The notes beneath the pieces are model-generated. The model searched no databases, had not been told where the DNA came from, and saw only the letters and a program-made list of their open reading frames with translations. Of a stretch of DNA of 49,511 nucleotides, positions 29,468-37,486 are shown piece after piece. A program made the translations under genes and the position numbers. The stretch is taken from contig NZ_LMGY01000008.1 in the NCBI RefSeq assembly GCF_001427585.1, forward strand, positions 1-49,511, read 5' to 3'. Position 1 is the stretch's first letter, and every line of letters starts with the position of its first letter. This stretch comes from Pseudoxanthomonas sp. Root630. GTDB lineage: Bacteria; Pseudomonadota; Gammaproteobacteria; Xanthomonadales; Xanthomonadaceae.

Positions 29468-30286
29468 TCAGACGCCGTTGAAGCTGGCGGCCAGCGAACC
29501 GACGATCAGCACCCAACCGTCGACCAGCACGAACAGCAGGATCTTGAACGGCGCGGACACCAGCATCGGCGAGAGCATCATCATGCCCATCGACATCAGC
29601 ACGCTGGCGACGACCAGGTCGATGATCACGAACGGGATGAAGATCAGGAAGCCGATCTCGAACGCGGTCTTCAATTCGCTGGTGATGAACGAGGCGACGA
29701 CGATGGGGAAAGGCACGTCCGCCGGGCTGGCGTAGGCGCCGTGGCCTGCCAGGCCGGCGAAGGTCATCAGATCGGTTTCGCGCACCTGCGCCAACATGAA
29801 GTCGCGCAGCGGTCCGGTGGTCAGTGTCCACGCGCTCGAGAAATCGATCTGGCCGTTGAGGTAGGGCGCCATGCCCTGGGCCCAGGCCTTTTCGCCCACC
29901 GGCATCATCACCAGCATGGTCAGGAACAGCGCCAGGCCCACCAGCACCTGGTTGGACGGCGTCTGGCCGGTGCCGAGTGCCTGCCGCAGCAGGCCGAGCA
30001 CGATGATGATGCGGGTGAACGCGGTCATCGCCAGCAGGGCGGACGGGATCAGCGTGATCGCCGTCATCAGCAGCAGCGTCTGCAGCGGCAGGCTGACGGT
30101 GTTGTCGCCGACCTGGCCGACGGTGACCTTCGGCAGGGCGGGCAGTGCCGGGGCCGTCGGCGCGGTGGGCGTGGCCGGCGCCGCGGTGGCGGCAGGCGCT
30201 TGCGCGGCGGGTGCGGCCTGGGCCAGCGCCAGCACCGGCGCGCACAGCCAGAGCAGGCAGATCAGGGAAAGGACGAAACGGCGCAT
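29468..30286 (-). CDS. fliP: Flagellar export gate protein FliP
   Basis: Gate subunit of 272 residues with a cleavable signal sequence (MRRFVLSLICLLWLCAP, cut near ALAQA). A Pro/Ala linker follows, then four membrane helices. The family motif FTRIIIVLGLLRQALGTGQTPSNQVLVGL is present in full. The C-terminal part contains DLVVASVLMSMGMMMLSP. It starts one base after the fliO stop codon. Confidence 0.96.
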   Translation of the reverse strand: MRRFVLSLICLLWLCAPVLALAQAAPAAQAPAATAAPATPTAPTAPALPALPKVTVGQVGDNTVSLPLQTLLLMTAITLIPSALLAMTAFTRIIIVLGLLRQALGTGQTPSNQVLVGLALFLTMLVMMPVGEKAWAQGMAPYLNGQIDFSSAWTLTTGPLRDFMLAQVRETDLMTFAGLAGHGAYASPADVPFPIVVASFITSELKTAFEIGFLIFIPFVIIDLVVASVLMSMGMMMLSPMLVSAPFKILLFVLVDGWVLIVGSLAASFNGV

Positions 30287-30287
30287 C

Positions 30288-30680
30288 TCAGGTCTCTTTG
30301 CGCAGGCGCTTGGCCAGCAGCTCGGCGAAGTTGGGCATCGTCGGCGCGGGGGCGACGACCAGCGGTTCGGGCAGGGTGTGCAGCGCGGTGATGCCGCCGG
30401 CGCTGACGCCGATCAGCAGGTGTTCCTTGCCGACTTCGATCACCAGCACGCGCTCCTTGGCGCCGACCGACAGCATCGACACCACGCGCAGCTGTTCACT
30501 CGGGCGTATGCCCAGGCCCGCGCCGGGCAGGCGCTTGAGCAGCCAGGCCATGCCGAGGATCAGGCCCAGCACCAGGATCAGGCCGACCAGCGCACCGCCG
30601 ATGCCGGGCGTGGAAGGCGCGTGCTGGCCGATCTTCTGGGCGGGAGCCGCCGCGGCGGCGAGGAGGGCGAGGGTGTGCAT
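30288..30680 (-). CDS. fliO: Flagellar export assembly protein FliO
   Basis: Membrane protein of 130 residues that helps FliP assemble into rings. It has a short periplasmic N-terminus, one membrane helix (about 28-46, GALVGLILVLGLILGMAWLL) and a cytoplasmic beta-rich domain (LRVVSMLSVGAKERVLVIEVG, LIGVSAGGITALHTL). The ATG at 30680 lies eight bases after fliN; the frame open further upstream is inside fliN and fliM. Confidence 0.9.
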   Translation of the reverse strand: MHTLALLAAAAAPAQKIGQHAPSTPGIGGALVGLILVLGLILGMAWLLKRLPGAGLGIRPSEQLRVVSMLSVGAKERVLVIEVGKEHLLIGVSAGGITALHTLPEPLVVAPAPTMPNFAELLAKRLRKET

Positions 30681-30688
30681 CGTCGGGC

Positions 30689-31018
30689 TCAGCGCAGGCG
30701 GCGGATGCGTTCGCTGGGGCTGACCACGTCGGTCAGGCGCACACCGAAGCGGTCGTTCACCACCACCACTTCGCCATGCGCGATCAGCGTGCCGTTGACG
30801 AACACGTCCAGCGGTTCGCCGGCACCGCGTTCCAGCTCCACCACGGAGCCCTGGTTGAGCTGCAGCAGGTTGCGGATGGGCATGCGGGTGCGGCCGACTT
30901 CCAGCGACAGGGTCACCGGTACGTCGAGGATGACGTCCAGGCTCATGTCGGGTTCGGCGGCGTGGGCCTCGGCCGAAGCGTCGTCGAGGGTCGCGAGGTC
31001 TTCGTTCTCGGGAATCAT
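30689..31018 (-). CDS. fliN: Flagellar switch protein FliN
   Basis: C-ring protein of 109 residues with an acidic N-terminus and one SpoA domain (about 28-108): LDVILDVPVTLSLEVGRTRM, LLQLNQGSVVELERGAGEP and GEVVVVNDRFGVRLTDVVSP. It overlaps the fliM stop by four bases. It forms the base of the switch with FliM and binds FliH for export docking. Confidence 0.96.
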   Translation of the reverse strand: MIPENEDLATLDDASAEAHAAEPDMSLDVILDVPVTLSLEVGRTRMPIRNLLQLNQGSVVELERGAGEPLDVFVNGTLIAHGEVVVVNDRFGVRLTDVVSPSERIRRLR

Positions 31019-32052
31019 GGTGTGGCGTCCTGGAAGGCAAACGGGGTAAGGGCCTGGCGTGAAATCTGCGGTGCCTTGCCGCTGCCGGGCGGGTGCTTGG
31101 CGACGATCTTCACGGCGTTCTGGCCGTTGGAGATGCCGAATTCGCCGGTGAACACCGGTACCTGCTCGACGCAGACCGGCACGGAGCGGGGCAGGTCGAT
31201 CGGCAGGATGTCGCCGACCTTCAACTGGGTGAGTTGGCGCAGGTTGATGCGCTTTTCGGCCAGCACGCTGGAGACGGTGACTTCTGCCTGGCGCAACTGC
31301 TGGTGCATCGTCTCGCGGAAACTGTCGTCGTCATGGACGCGGTCGGACTGGATGCCGGCGTCGAGCAGTTCGCGGATCGGCTCGAGCATCGAGTACGGCA
31401 GGGTGACGTGCAGGTCGCCGCCGCCGCCGTCGAGTTCGACATGGAAGCGGCTGACCACCACGTACTCGCGCGGGCTGACGATGTTGGCGAAGTGCGGATT
31501 GACTTCGCTGGTGATGTATTCGAAGTCCACCGGCATCACCGGCGCCCAGGCGTCGATCAGGTCGGTGAAGGTCTGCTTGAGCAGCAGCTGGATCACCCGC
31601 ATCTCGGTCTGGGTGAACTCCCGCCCTTCGATCTTGGCGGGATAGCGGCCGTCGCCGCCGAAGAAGTTGTCCACCATGGTGAACACCAGCTTCGGTTCGA
31701 ACACGATCAGGCCCACGCCGCGCAGCGGCTTGAACTTGATCAGGTTGAGGTTGGTCGGCACATAGAGCGAGTGCAGGTAGTCGCCGAACTTGATCGTCTC
31801 GATGCCGCGCACCGACAGTTCCGCCGAGCGGCGCAGCAGGTTGAACAAACCGATGCGCCAGGTGCGCACGAAGCGCTCGTTGATCATCTCCAGCGTCGGC
31901 AGCCGGCCGCGGACGATGCGGTCCTGGCTGGCGAAATCGTAGGTGCGCGCGACCGCGGGGTCGTGCGGCGGTTCCTCGGTTTCGATCGCGCCGGAATCGA
32001 CGCCGTTGAGCAGGGCGTCGATCTCGTCTTGCGACAGCAGGTCACTGGTCAT
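31015..32052 (-). CDS. fliM: Flagellar switch protein FliM
   Basis: C-ring protein of 345 residues and the target of CheY-P. The N-terminal CheY-binding segment is LLSQDEIDALLNGVD (about 5-19). The middle domain includes the FliG-contact motif GGDGRYPAK. The C-terminal SpoA domain (about 255-325) binds FliN. In Xanthomonas a FliM-VemR contact has been reported, which may matter because a vemR-like gene is present here. Confidence 0.96.
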   Translation of the reverse strand: MTSDLLSQDEIDALLNGVDSGAIETEEPPHDPAVARTYDFASQDRIVRGRLPTLEMINERFVRTWRIGLFNLLRRSAELSVRGIETIKFGDYLHSLYVPTNLNLIKFKPLRGVGLIVFEPKLVFTMVDNFFGGDGRYPAKIEGREFTQTEMRVIQLLLKQTFTDLIDAWAPVMPVDFEYITSEVNPHFANIVSPREYVVVSRFHVELDGGGGDLHVTLPYSMLEPIRELLDAGIQSDRVHDDDSFRETMHQQLRQAEVTVSSVLAEKRINLRQLTQLKVGDILPIDLPRSVPVCVEQVPVFTGEFGISNGQNAVKIVAKHPPGSGKAPQISRQALTPFAFQDATP

Positions 32053-32067
32053 GGCGGCGGGCTTCCG

Positions 32068-32592
32068 TCACTGCATCACGAAACTGGTGAACAACAACGA
32101 CTCGGCGGACGGCTTGCCGGTCTCGGCGACCAGCAGGGCCTTCACCTCGCCGAGCGCGGCGCTCTGCAGGCGCTCCTTGCCCTCGCGCGACATCAGCCCG
32201 GCGGCGTCCTGCTGGGCGAACAGCATCAACAGGCGTGCGCGGATGGCCGGGGCATGCAGCTCGATGGCCTTCAGCGACTCGGGGTCGCGGGTCATCAGTT
32301 GCACTTCCACCTGCAGGTAGCGCGCGCCACCGGTCTCGCCAACGAGGTTCACGACGAACGGCGGTTCCAGCGCGAAGTACTGGGCGGGCGCGGGCACGGT
32401 GCCGGGGCTGGCGGCCTTGGGGCCTTCCGGCTTTTCTTCCTTCGCACCGTGGCTGGTGAAGTACCAGGCGCCGCCACCGGCTGCGCCCGCGGCGATAAGC
32501 GCGACCAGGCCGATGGTCAGCAGCGACTTGCCGCCCTTGGGCTTTTCAGCCTTGTCGGTCTTGGATTTGCTGGCGTTCTTGTCGGCTGCCAC
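32068..32592 (-). CDS. fliL: Flagellar basal body protein FliL
   Basis: Stator-associated membrane protein of 174 residues. It has a Lys-rich cytoplasmic start, one helix at about 24-44 (LLTIGLVALIAAGAAGGGAW) and a periplasmic domain (YFALEPPFVVNLVG, RYLQVEVQLMTRD) ending in SLLFTSFVMQ. A GTG at 32592 is taken as the start, with AGGAG ten bases upstream; codons open beyond it run into the sigma-54 promoter. It is the first gene of fliLMNOPQR. Confidence 0.9.
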   Translation of the reverse strand: MAADKNASKSKTDKAEKPKGGKSLLTIGLVALIAAGAAGGGAWYFTSHGAKEEKPEGPKAASPGTVPAPAQYFALEPPFVVNLVGETGGARYLQVEVQLMTRDPESLKAIELHAPAIRARLLMLFAQQDAAGLMSREGKERLQSAALGEVKALLVAETGKPSAESLLFTSFVMQ

Positions 32593-32626
32593 GGCGGTGG
32601 ATCTCCTGAGGGGTCTCCCCAGGGGA

Positions 32627-32643
32627 TGCAAGCGGTGTGCCGT
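32627..32643 (-). promoter_or_regulatory. Sigma-54 promoter for fliLMNOPQR
   Basis: The minus strand reads CGGCACACCGCTTGCA, with GG (32640-32641) and GC (32628-32629) ten bases apart. Transcription would begin near 32616, about 25 bases before the fliL GTG. Confidence 0.7.
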
Positions 32644-32687
32644 AGCGTGGAGGCGACGCCGACGGGGTTTTGACGGGACGGCTTTCT

Positions 32688-32812
32688 GTAGGAGCGACGT
32701 CAGTCGCGACCGCACGCCATGTGGGCCAGGAGCTTTTGCCTCGGCAGGGTGCCGATCGTCGCCGGGGCTACTGGCGAAGAAGACCCGCGGTCGCGACTGA
32801 CGTCGCTCCTAC
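32688..32812. repeat. Inverted pair of GTAG-type palindromic repeats (SMAG/REP-like)
   Basis: GTAGGAGCGACGTCAGTCGC at 32688-32707 (23 bases with the flank GAC) recurs inverted at 32790-32812, with 79 bases between. Each arm is itself palindromic (GCGAC-GTCA-GTCGC). The pair lies between the fliK stop and the fliL promoter, where it could end or protect the fliEFGHIJK mRNA. It is a variant (GTCA core) of the cluster at 9432-9571 (GTAA core). Confidence 0.8.
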
Positions 32813-32828
32813 AGGAGAAGCGACCCCG

Positions 32829-33998
32829 TCAGGCGTAGGCGTCCACCAGGCCACGCGCGGTCATGCGGACGGTGCGGGGCGTCTCGACGGTGGGTTCGGC
32901 GCTGTCTCCACGATCTTCGCCGGTAAGGGAGCTGCCGCTCTGCGACGGCGGGGCATGCTGGTGGCCCACGTCGGCGTGCGCGAGCTGGAAGCCGTGCTGG
33001 CCCAGCATGTCGCGCAGGCGCGGCAGGCTGGATTCGAGCGCCTGGCGGACCTCGGCCTGCGCGCTGGAGAAGTCGGCGTGCACGCGGTCGCCGTCCAGGC
33101 GCAGGCGGATCTCGACCGTGCCCAGGTCGTTCGGCGTGACCTTGATGTGGGCGTGGCCGATCTTCTGGTCGGCCATCCAGCGGACCGCATCGCCGATGTC
33201 TTCGTCGAAGTGGCCGCCCTGCAGGTCGGCGGACGGCGCCTCCATCGCGTTGACCGTCTCCGTGCGGGACAGGCCGAGGGAAGCGTTGGACGCACCGACG
33301 CCCGCCAGCAGGTTGCCGGTCGACGTGGTGCCGTCGGTGTCTTCGCCACGGAAGGCGTCGACGATGTCGCGGCCGAGCGTGACCACCTCGGGCAGGGCCG
33401 CCGCGACCTGACCCGTGGCCAGGTGGGTGGCGAAGGAGAGCAGGTTCTGCAGCGGCGCCTTGGCGGGCGCATCGGCGGCCGGCGTGACGGGCGCGCCCGC
33501 ATCGGCGGCGGATGCGCCGAGCAAGCCCTCGACGGGCAGCGCAACGCGCGCGGTGCCCTGGCCCAGCACCGCATCGGTCACGGGAGTGAACGTCGCTGGC
33601 GTGGCGCTGCCGGATGCCGACGCGGCAGCATCCACCATGACCGCCGTGCCGGGGGGCGGCGTGGACGCCGGTGTCGCCGGTACTGCATCGAGCAGGGCCA
33701 GCAGCGCGGTCGGCGCGGCGTCTTCTTGTTTGATGTCGTCGTCGGATGACGCGGTGTCCGCCGCATCGTCCCGGCGACGGAGCGCGCGCGCCTCGCTGCT
33801 GGCGACCTCGCGCGGTTCCGTATCGCGCGCGGCCGGCTTGCGCACGGGCGCGTCATCGCGCGCCGCAGGGCGGCGGACCATGTCGTCGAACGCGGGCCTG
33901 GAGGCGTCCTTCGCACTGTCCTGCGAGGAAGGCTTGCCGGCCCCTGGCGACGCGGAGGCGCCGCCGGCCGATGCGAGCGTGGCCATCGGCGAGGGCAT
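32829..33998 (-). CDS. fliK: Flagellar hook-length control protein FliK
   Basis: Secreted ruler protein of 389 residues. About 270 residues of Ala/Pro/Asp-rich, poorly conserved sequence precede a C-terminal hook-length domain (about 285-365) with VEIRLRLDGDRVHADFSSAQ, VRQALESSLPRLRDMLGQ and GFQLAHADV. The C-terminal domain talks to FlhB to switch export. The ATG overlaps the fliJ stop by one base (TGATG). It is the last gene of the fliE operon. Confidence 0.9.
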   Translation of the reverse strand: MPSPMATLASAGGASASPGAGKPSSQDSAKDASRPAFDDMVRRPAARDDAPVRKPAARDTEPREVASSEARALRRRDDAADTASSDDDIKQEDAAPTALLALLDAVPATPASTPPPGTAVMVDAAASASGSATPATFTPVTDAVLGQGTARVALPVEGLLGASAADAGAPVTPAADAPAKAPLQNLLSFATHLATGQVAAALPEVVTLGRDIVDAFRGEDTDGTTSTGNLLAGVGASNASLGLSRTETVNAMEAPSADLQGGHFDEDIGDAVRWMADQKIGHAHIKVTPNDLGTVEIRLRLDGDRVHADFSSAQAEVRQALESSLPRLRDMLGQHGFQLAHADVGHQHAPPSQSGSSLTGEDRGDSAEPTVETPRTVRMTARGLVDAYA

Positions 33999-34450
33999 CA
34001 GGCGTCGCCTTCCTGGGTGGCGGTCGCGGCCAGCCGCGCGCGACGTGCGCCCAGGTCGTCCATTTCGCGCTGGTCGCGGCGGTCGACGATCTGTCTTTCC
34101 TGCACCCGGTAGCTGGCGGCCAGTTGTTCCAGCACCTGTTTGTCGCGGCTGGCCAGCAGCAGGCGGTCGCGTTCGATGTCCACGTTCGCGCGGCTGCGGT
34201 CGACGGTCTGGAGCTGTTGTTTCAGCGCCTGGTCGATGCGGTCGAGGAACGCGCGCCGGTTGGCCAGCTGGGCCGGGCTGGTGGCGGCCATCTGGCTGTT
34301 GGCGTACTCCTCGGCGTACTGCCGCAGTTCCTCCAGCCTGGATTCCTGCAGGGTCAGCGTCTGTTGGCGTTCGGCCAGGTCACGGGCGACGGAATCCTCG
34401 TGTTCCTGGGCGCGGCGCAACAGGGGGTCGATTCGGCGGGACTGCATCAT
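33998..34450 (-). CDS. fliJ: Flagellar export chaperone-escort protein FliJ
   Basis: Small coiled-coil protein of 150 residues (two long helices, about 8-75 and 80-140) that binds FliI and FlhA and helps escort substrates. It starts with two ATG codons (34450 and 34447); AAGGA lies eight bases before the first. The sequence is charged throughout, with heptad-like spacing. It stands 17 bases after fliI. Confidence 0.9.
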   Translation of the reverse strand: MMQSRRIDPLLRRAQEHEDSVARDLAERQQTLTLQESRLEELRQYAEEYANSQMAATSPAQLANRRAFLDRIDQALKQQLQTVDRSRANVDIERDRLLLASRDKQVLEQLAASYRVQERQIVDRRDQREMDDLGARRARLAATATQEGDA

Positions 34451-34467
34451 GACAGGGGTCCTTGGCG

Positions 34468-35865
34468 TTACTGCAGACCGTCGGGCAGCGGCATGCCGGC
34501 GGCGATGTTGCGTTGGATCAGGGCTTCCAGGGCGGCGCGGCTGCTCGGCAGGTCGGCCGAGTGCGCGACATCCTGGCCGAGGAACTCGACGATCTCCGGC
34601 CAGCGCTCCAGCGCTTCGTCCACGGTCGGATCGTTGCCGCGCTGGTAGGCGCCGATGGCGATCAGGTCGCGGTTGCTGGTGTAGGCCGACAGCAGTCGCT
34701 TGAGCTTGCGGATGCGGTCGCGCCAGGTTTCGTCGGCGATCTCGGTGACCACGCGGCTGACCGAGGATTCCACGTCGATCGCCGGGTACAGGCCGCTGTC
34801 GGCGACGCGGCGCGAGAGCAGGATGTGGCCGTCCAGGATCGCGCGCGCGGCGTCGGCGATCGGGTCCTGCGGATCGTCGCCTTCGGTCAGCACGGTGTAG
34901 AACGCGGTGATCGAACCGCGCCCCTTGGCGCCATTGCCGGCGCGTTCGACCAGGGCGGGCAAGCGCGCGAACACGGAAGGCGGATAGCCGCGCGTGGTCG
35001 GCGGCTCGCCGACCGACAGGCCGATCTCGCGCTGCGCCTGGGCGAAGCGGGTCAGCGAATCCATCAGCAGCAGCACGTTCAGGCCCTGGTCGCGGAACCA
35101 CTCGGCGATGGCGGTCGCGCGATAGGCGCCCTGCAGGCGCGCCAGCGGCGGACGGTCGGCGGGACTGGCGACGACGACGGCGCGCGCCAGCCCGGATGGG
35201 CCCAGCGTGGTTTCGACGAAATCACGCACTTCGCGGCCGCGTTCGCCGATCAGGCCGACCACGATCACGTCGGCGGCGGTGTACTTGGTCATCATGCCCA
35301 GCAGCGTCGACTTGCCGACGCCGGAGCCGGCGAACAAACCGACGCGCTGGCCACGGCCGATCGGCAGCAGTGCATTGATCGCGCGGACGCCCACATCGAG
35401 CGGCTGGGTGATCGGCTCGCGGGAAAGCGGGTTGATCGCCACGCCGGAGAGGCTGACGCTGCCTTCGGCGCGGATCGGGCCGCGACCGTCGAGCGGCACG
35501 CCATCGCTGTCGATGACGCGTCCCAGCAGGCCTTCGCCGACTTCCACGCCGCCGCGGCGGCGCGAGGGCACCACGCGCGCATTCGGCAGCAGGCCGTGCA
35601 GTTCGGCGCTGGGCATCAGGTAGGTACGCTCGCCGGAGAAGCCGACGACTTCGGCGTCCACCCAGCCGCCGTCGACGACCTCGATCTTGCAGGTCGCGCC
35701 CATGGGCGCTTCGCAACCGATGGCTTCCAGGGTCAGGCCGACGGCGCGGCGCAGGATGCCTTCGCGGATCAGGCCGCGGCCGCCGAGTTCGGGATTGATC
35801 TGCGACAGCCGCGCCGACAGGCGCAGGTCGCGCGCGGTCAGCCATTCCAGCGGCTGGGCGCTCAT
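34468..35865 (-). CDS. fliI: Flagellar export ATPase FliI
   Basis: Hexameric ATPase of 465 residues that energises flagellar export. An F1-beta-like N-terminal barrel is followed by the P-loop AGSGVGKST (179-187) and LIGERGREVRDF. The Walker B region is VLLLMDSLTRFAQAQREI, and the family signature PPTTRGYPPSVFARLP is present. The start overlaps the fliH stop by four bases (ATGA). Confidence 0.96.
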   Translation of the reverse strand: MSAQPLEWLTARDLRLSARLSQINPELGGRGLIREGILRRAVGLTLEAIGCEAPMGATCKIEVVDGGWVDAEVVGFSGERTYLMPSAELHGLLPNARVVPSRRRGGVEVGEGLLGRVIDSDGVPLDGRGPIRAEGSVSLSGVAINPLSREPITQPLDVGVRAINALLPIGRGQRVGLFAGSGVGKSTLLGMMTKYTAADVIVVGLIGERGREVRDFVETTLGPSGLARAVVVASPADRPPLARLQGAYRATAIAEWFRDQGLNVLLLMDSLTRFAQAQREIGLSVGEPPTTRGYPPSVFARLPALVERAGNGAKGRGSITAFYTVLTEGDDPQDPIADAARAILDGHILLSRRVADSGLYPAIDVESSVSRVVTEIADETWRDRIRKLKRLLSAYTSNRDLIAIGAYQRGNDPTVDEALERWPEIVEFLGQDVAHSADLPSSRAALEALIQRNIAAGMPLPDGLQ

Positions 35866-36479
35866 GCACGGGCTCCGCGGTTGAGCACGGTTTCCAGTGC
35901 GCCGCGCAGACGCGCTTCGAGCGTACCGTCGATACGCACGCTCTCGGCGTGCACGCGCAGGTCGCCGCGGCTGAGGCTGGTATCGGCCGTCAGGCGGGTA
36001 TGGGGTGTCATCGCCAGCACCGGCGTGAGCGCGGCGATGTCGTCCGGGTGCAGGCGCAGTTCGACTTCGCGCTGCGCGCCGCCGACGGCATCCAGCGCAC
36101 TGGTCGCCAGTTCCTGCAGCAGCACCGGATCGGTCTGGTAGGCGCGGCCGACGAGGGCGCCGGCGATGCGCACGGCGAGTTCGGACAGTGCGGCGACGAC
36201 TTCGTTTTCGAGACGGTCCAGCGGGCGCGAGAAATTGTCGAGGATGCCTTCCATCTGCGCCGCGAGCCGACGTACTTCGGCCTGACCGTGGGAAAAACCT
36301 TCCGCATGGCCTTCGGCCAGGCCGCGCTCCAGTCCTTCGCGATAGGCCGCGTCCTGGATGGCCTGGATCTCCTCCAGCGTCGGCGGCACCGGGGGTGGCG
36401 CCTCCTGTGCGGCGGCGGCGGCCTGCAGCACCACGTCGAGCGGGGCCGGCATCCAGCGGATGGGCGAGGGCGCGCTCAT
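35862..36479 (-). CDS. fliH: Flagellar export ATPase regulator FliH
   Basis: Protein of 205 residues that holds FliI at the C-ring. It has an N-terminal Pro/Ala segment, a helical middle with Gly/Glu-rich spacing (EGLERGLAEGHAEGFSHGQ, a GxxxG-like series typical of FliH) and a C-terminal domain resembling the V-type stator subunit. It overlaps fliG and fliI by four bases each. Confidence 0.92.
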   Translation of the reverse strand: MSAPSPIRWMPAPLDVVLQAAAAAQEAPPPVPPTLEEIQAIQDAAYREGLERGLAEGHAEGFSHGQAEVRRLAAQMEGILDNFSRPLDRLENEVVAALSELAVRIAGALVGRAYQTDPVLLQELATSALDAVGGAQREVELRLHPDDIAALTPVLAMTPHTRLTADTSLSRGDLRVHAESVRIDGTLEARLRGALETVLNRGARA

Positions 36480-37486
36480 ACCATTTCCTCGGCGCCGGCC
36501 ATCAGCGAGATGACGCCCTGGTCAGCCAGGCGGCGCACGATTGCGAGGATTTCCTTCTGCGCGCCTTCCACGTCGGCCAAGCGCACCGGGCCGCGCGCGT
36601 CCATGTCTTCCAGCAGGATCTGCGCCGCGCGCTGGGACATGTTGCGGGTGATCTTTTCCTTCACCTTGGCATCGGCGCCGCGCAGCGCCAGGCCCAGGCG
36701 GTCGTTCGGGACTTCGCGCAGCAGCGCCTGCAACTCGCGGTCGCCCAGGTCGGCCAGGTTGTCGAAGACGAACATCAGGTCCTGGATGCGCGCACCGAGG
36801 TCGGCGTCGACCTGGGTGATGTTGCCCAGGATGGCCTGGTCCTGGCCCGAATCCATGAAGTTGAGGATGTTCGCGGCGACCTTCACGCCGCCGATGCTGG
36901 ACGCTTTCAGGTTCTGGTTGCCGGCGAACTGGCGCTCCATGATTTCGTTGAGCTCGTTCAGCGCGTTCGGCGGAATGCCGTCCAGCGTGGCGATGCGCAG
37001 CAGCACGTCGGTGCGGGTGCGTTCGGGCAGCAGCTTGAGCGTGTCGGCGGCCTGGTCGCTGTCCAGGTGGGCGAGCACGATGGCGATGATCTGCGGATGC
37101 TCGTTGCGCACCAGATCGGAGATCGCGCGCGGGTCCATCCACTTCAGCGTGTCCAGGCCGGTGGTGTTGCGGCCCAGGAGGATGCGGTCGATCAGGCTGC
37201 CGGCCTTGTCGGCGCCCAGCGCCTGCACCAGCACGTTGCGCACGTAGTCGTCGGCGCCCATGCCGAGCGAGGTCTGCTTGTCGAGCGCCTCGCCGAAGGT
37301 GGACATCACCTGCATCACCTGCTCGCGGCTGACGCCGGAGATGGTGGCCATGGCGATGCCGAGCTTCTGCACTTCCTTGGCGTTCATGTGCTTGAGCACT
37401 TCGGCGGCGTCCTGCTCGCCGAGCGAGAGCAGCAGCACGGCCGCGCGCTGCACGCCGGTCAGGGCGTTGTCCTGTGCGTTATTCAT
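36476..37486 (-). CDS. fliG: Flagellar switch and torque protein FliG
   Basis: C-ring protein of 336 residues that binds FliF through its N-terminal domain (GVQRAAVLLLSLGEQDAAEV), FliM through the middle domain and the stator through the C-terminal domain. The middle-domain EHPQIIAIVLAHL motif and the C-terminal charged helix (DLGDRELQALLREV, RAAQILLEDMDARGPVRL) are intact. It overlaps the fliF end by eight bases. Confidence 0.96.
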   Translation of the reverse strand: MNNAQDNALTGVQRAAVLLLSLGEQDAAEVLKHMNAKEVQKLGIAMATISGVSREQVMQVMSTFGEALDKQTSLGMGADDYVRNVLVQALGADKAGSLIDRILLGRNTTGLDTLKWMDPRAISDLVRNEHPQIIAIVLAHLDSDQAADTLKLLPERTRTDVLLRIATLDGIPPNALNELNEIMERQFAGNQNLKASSIGGVKVAANILNFMDSGQDQAILGNITQVDADLGARIQDLMFVFDNLADLGDRELQALLREVPNDRLGLALRGADAKVKEKITRNMSQRAAQILLEDMDARGPVRLADVEGAQKEILAIVRRLADQGVISLMAGAEEMV

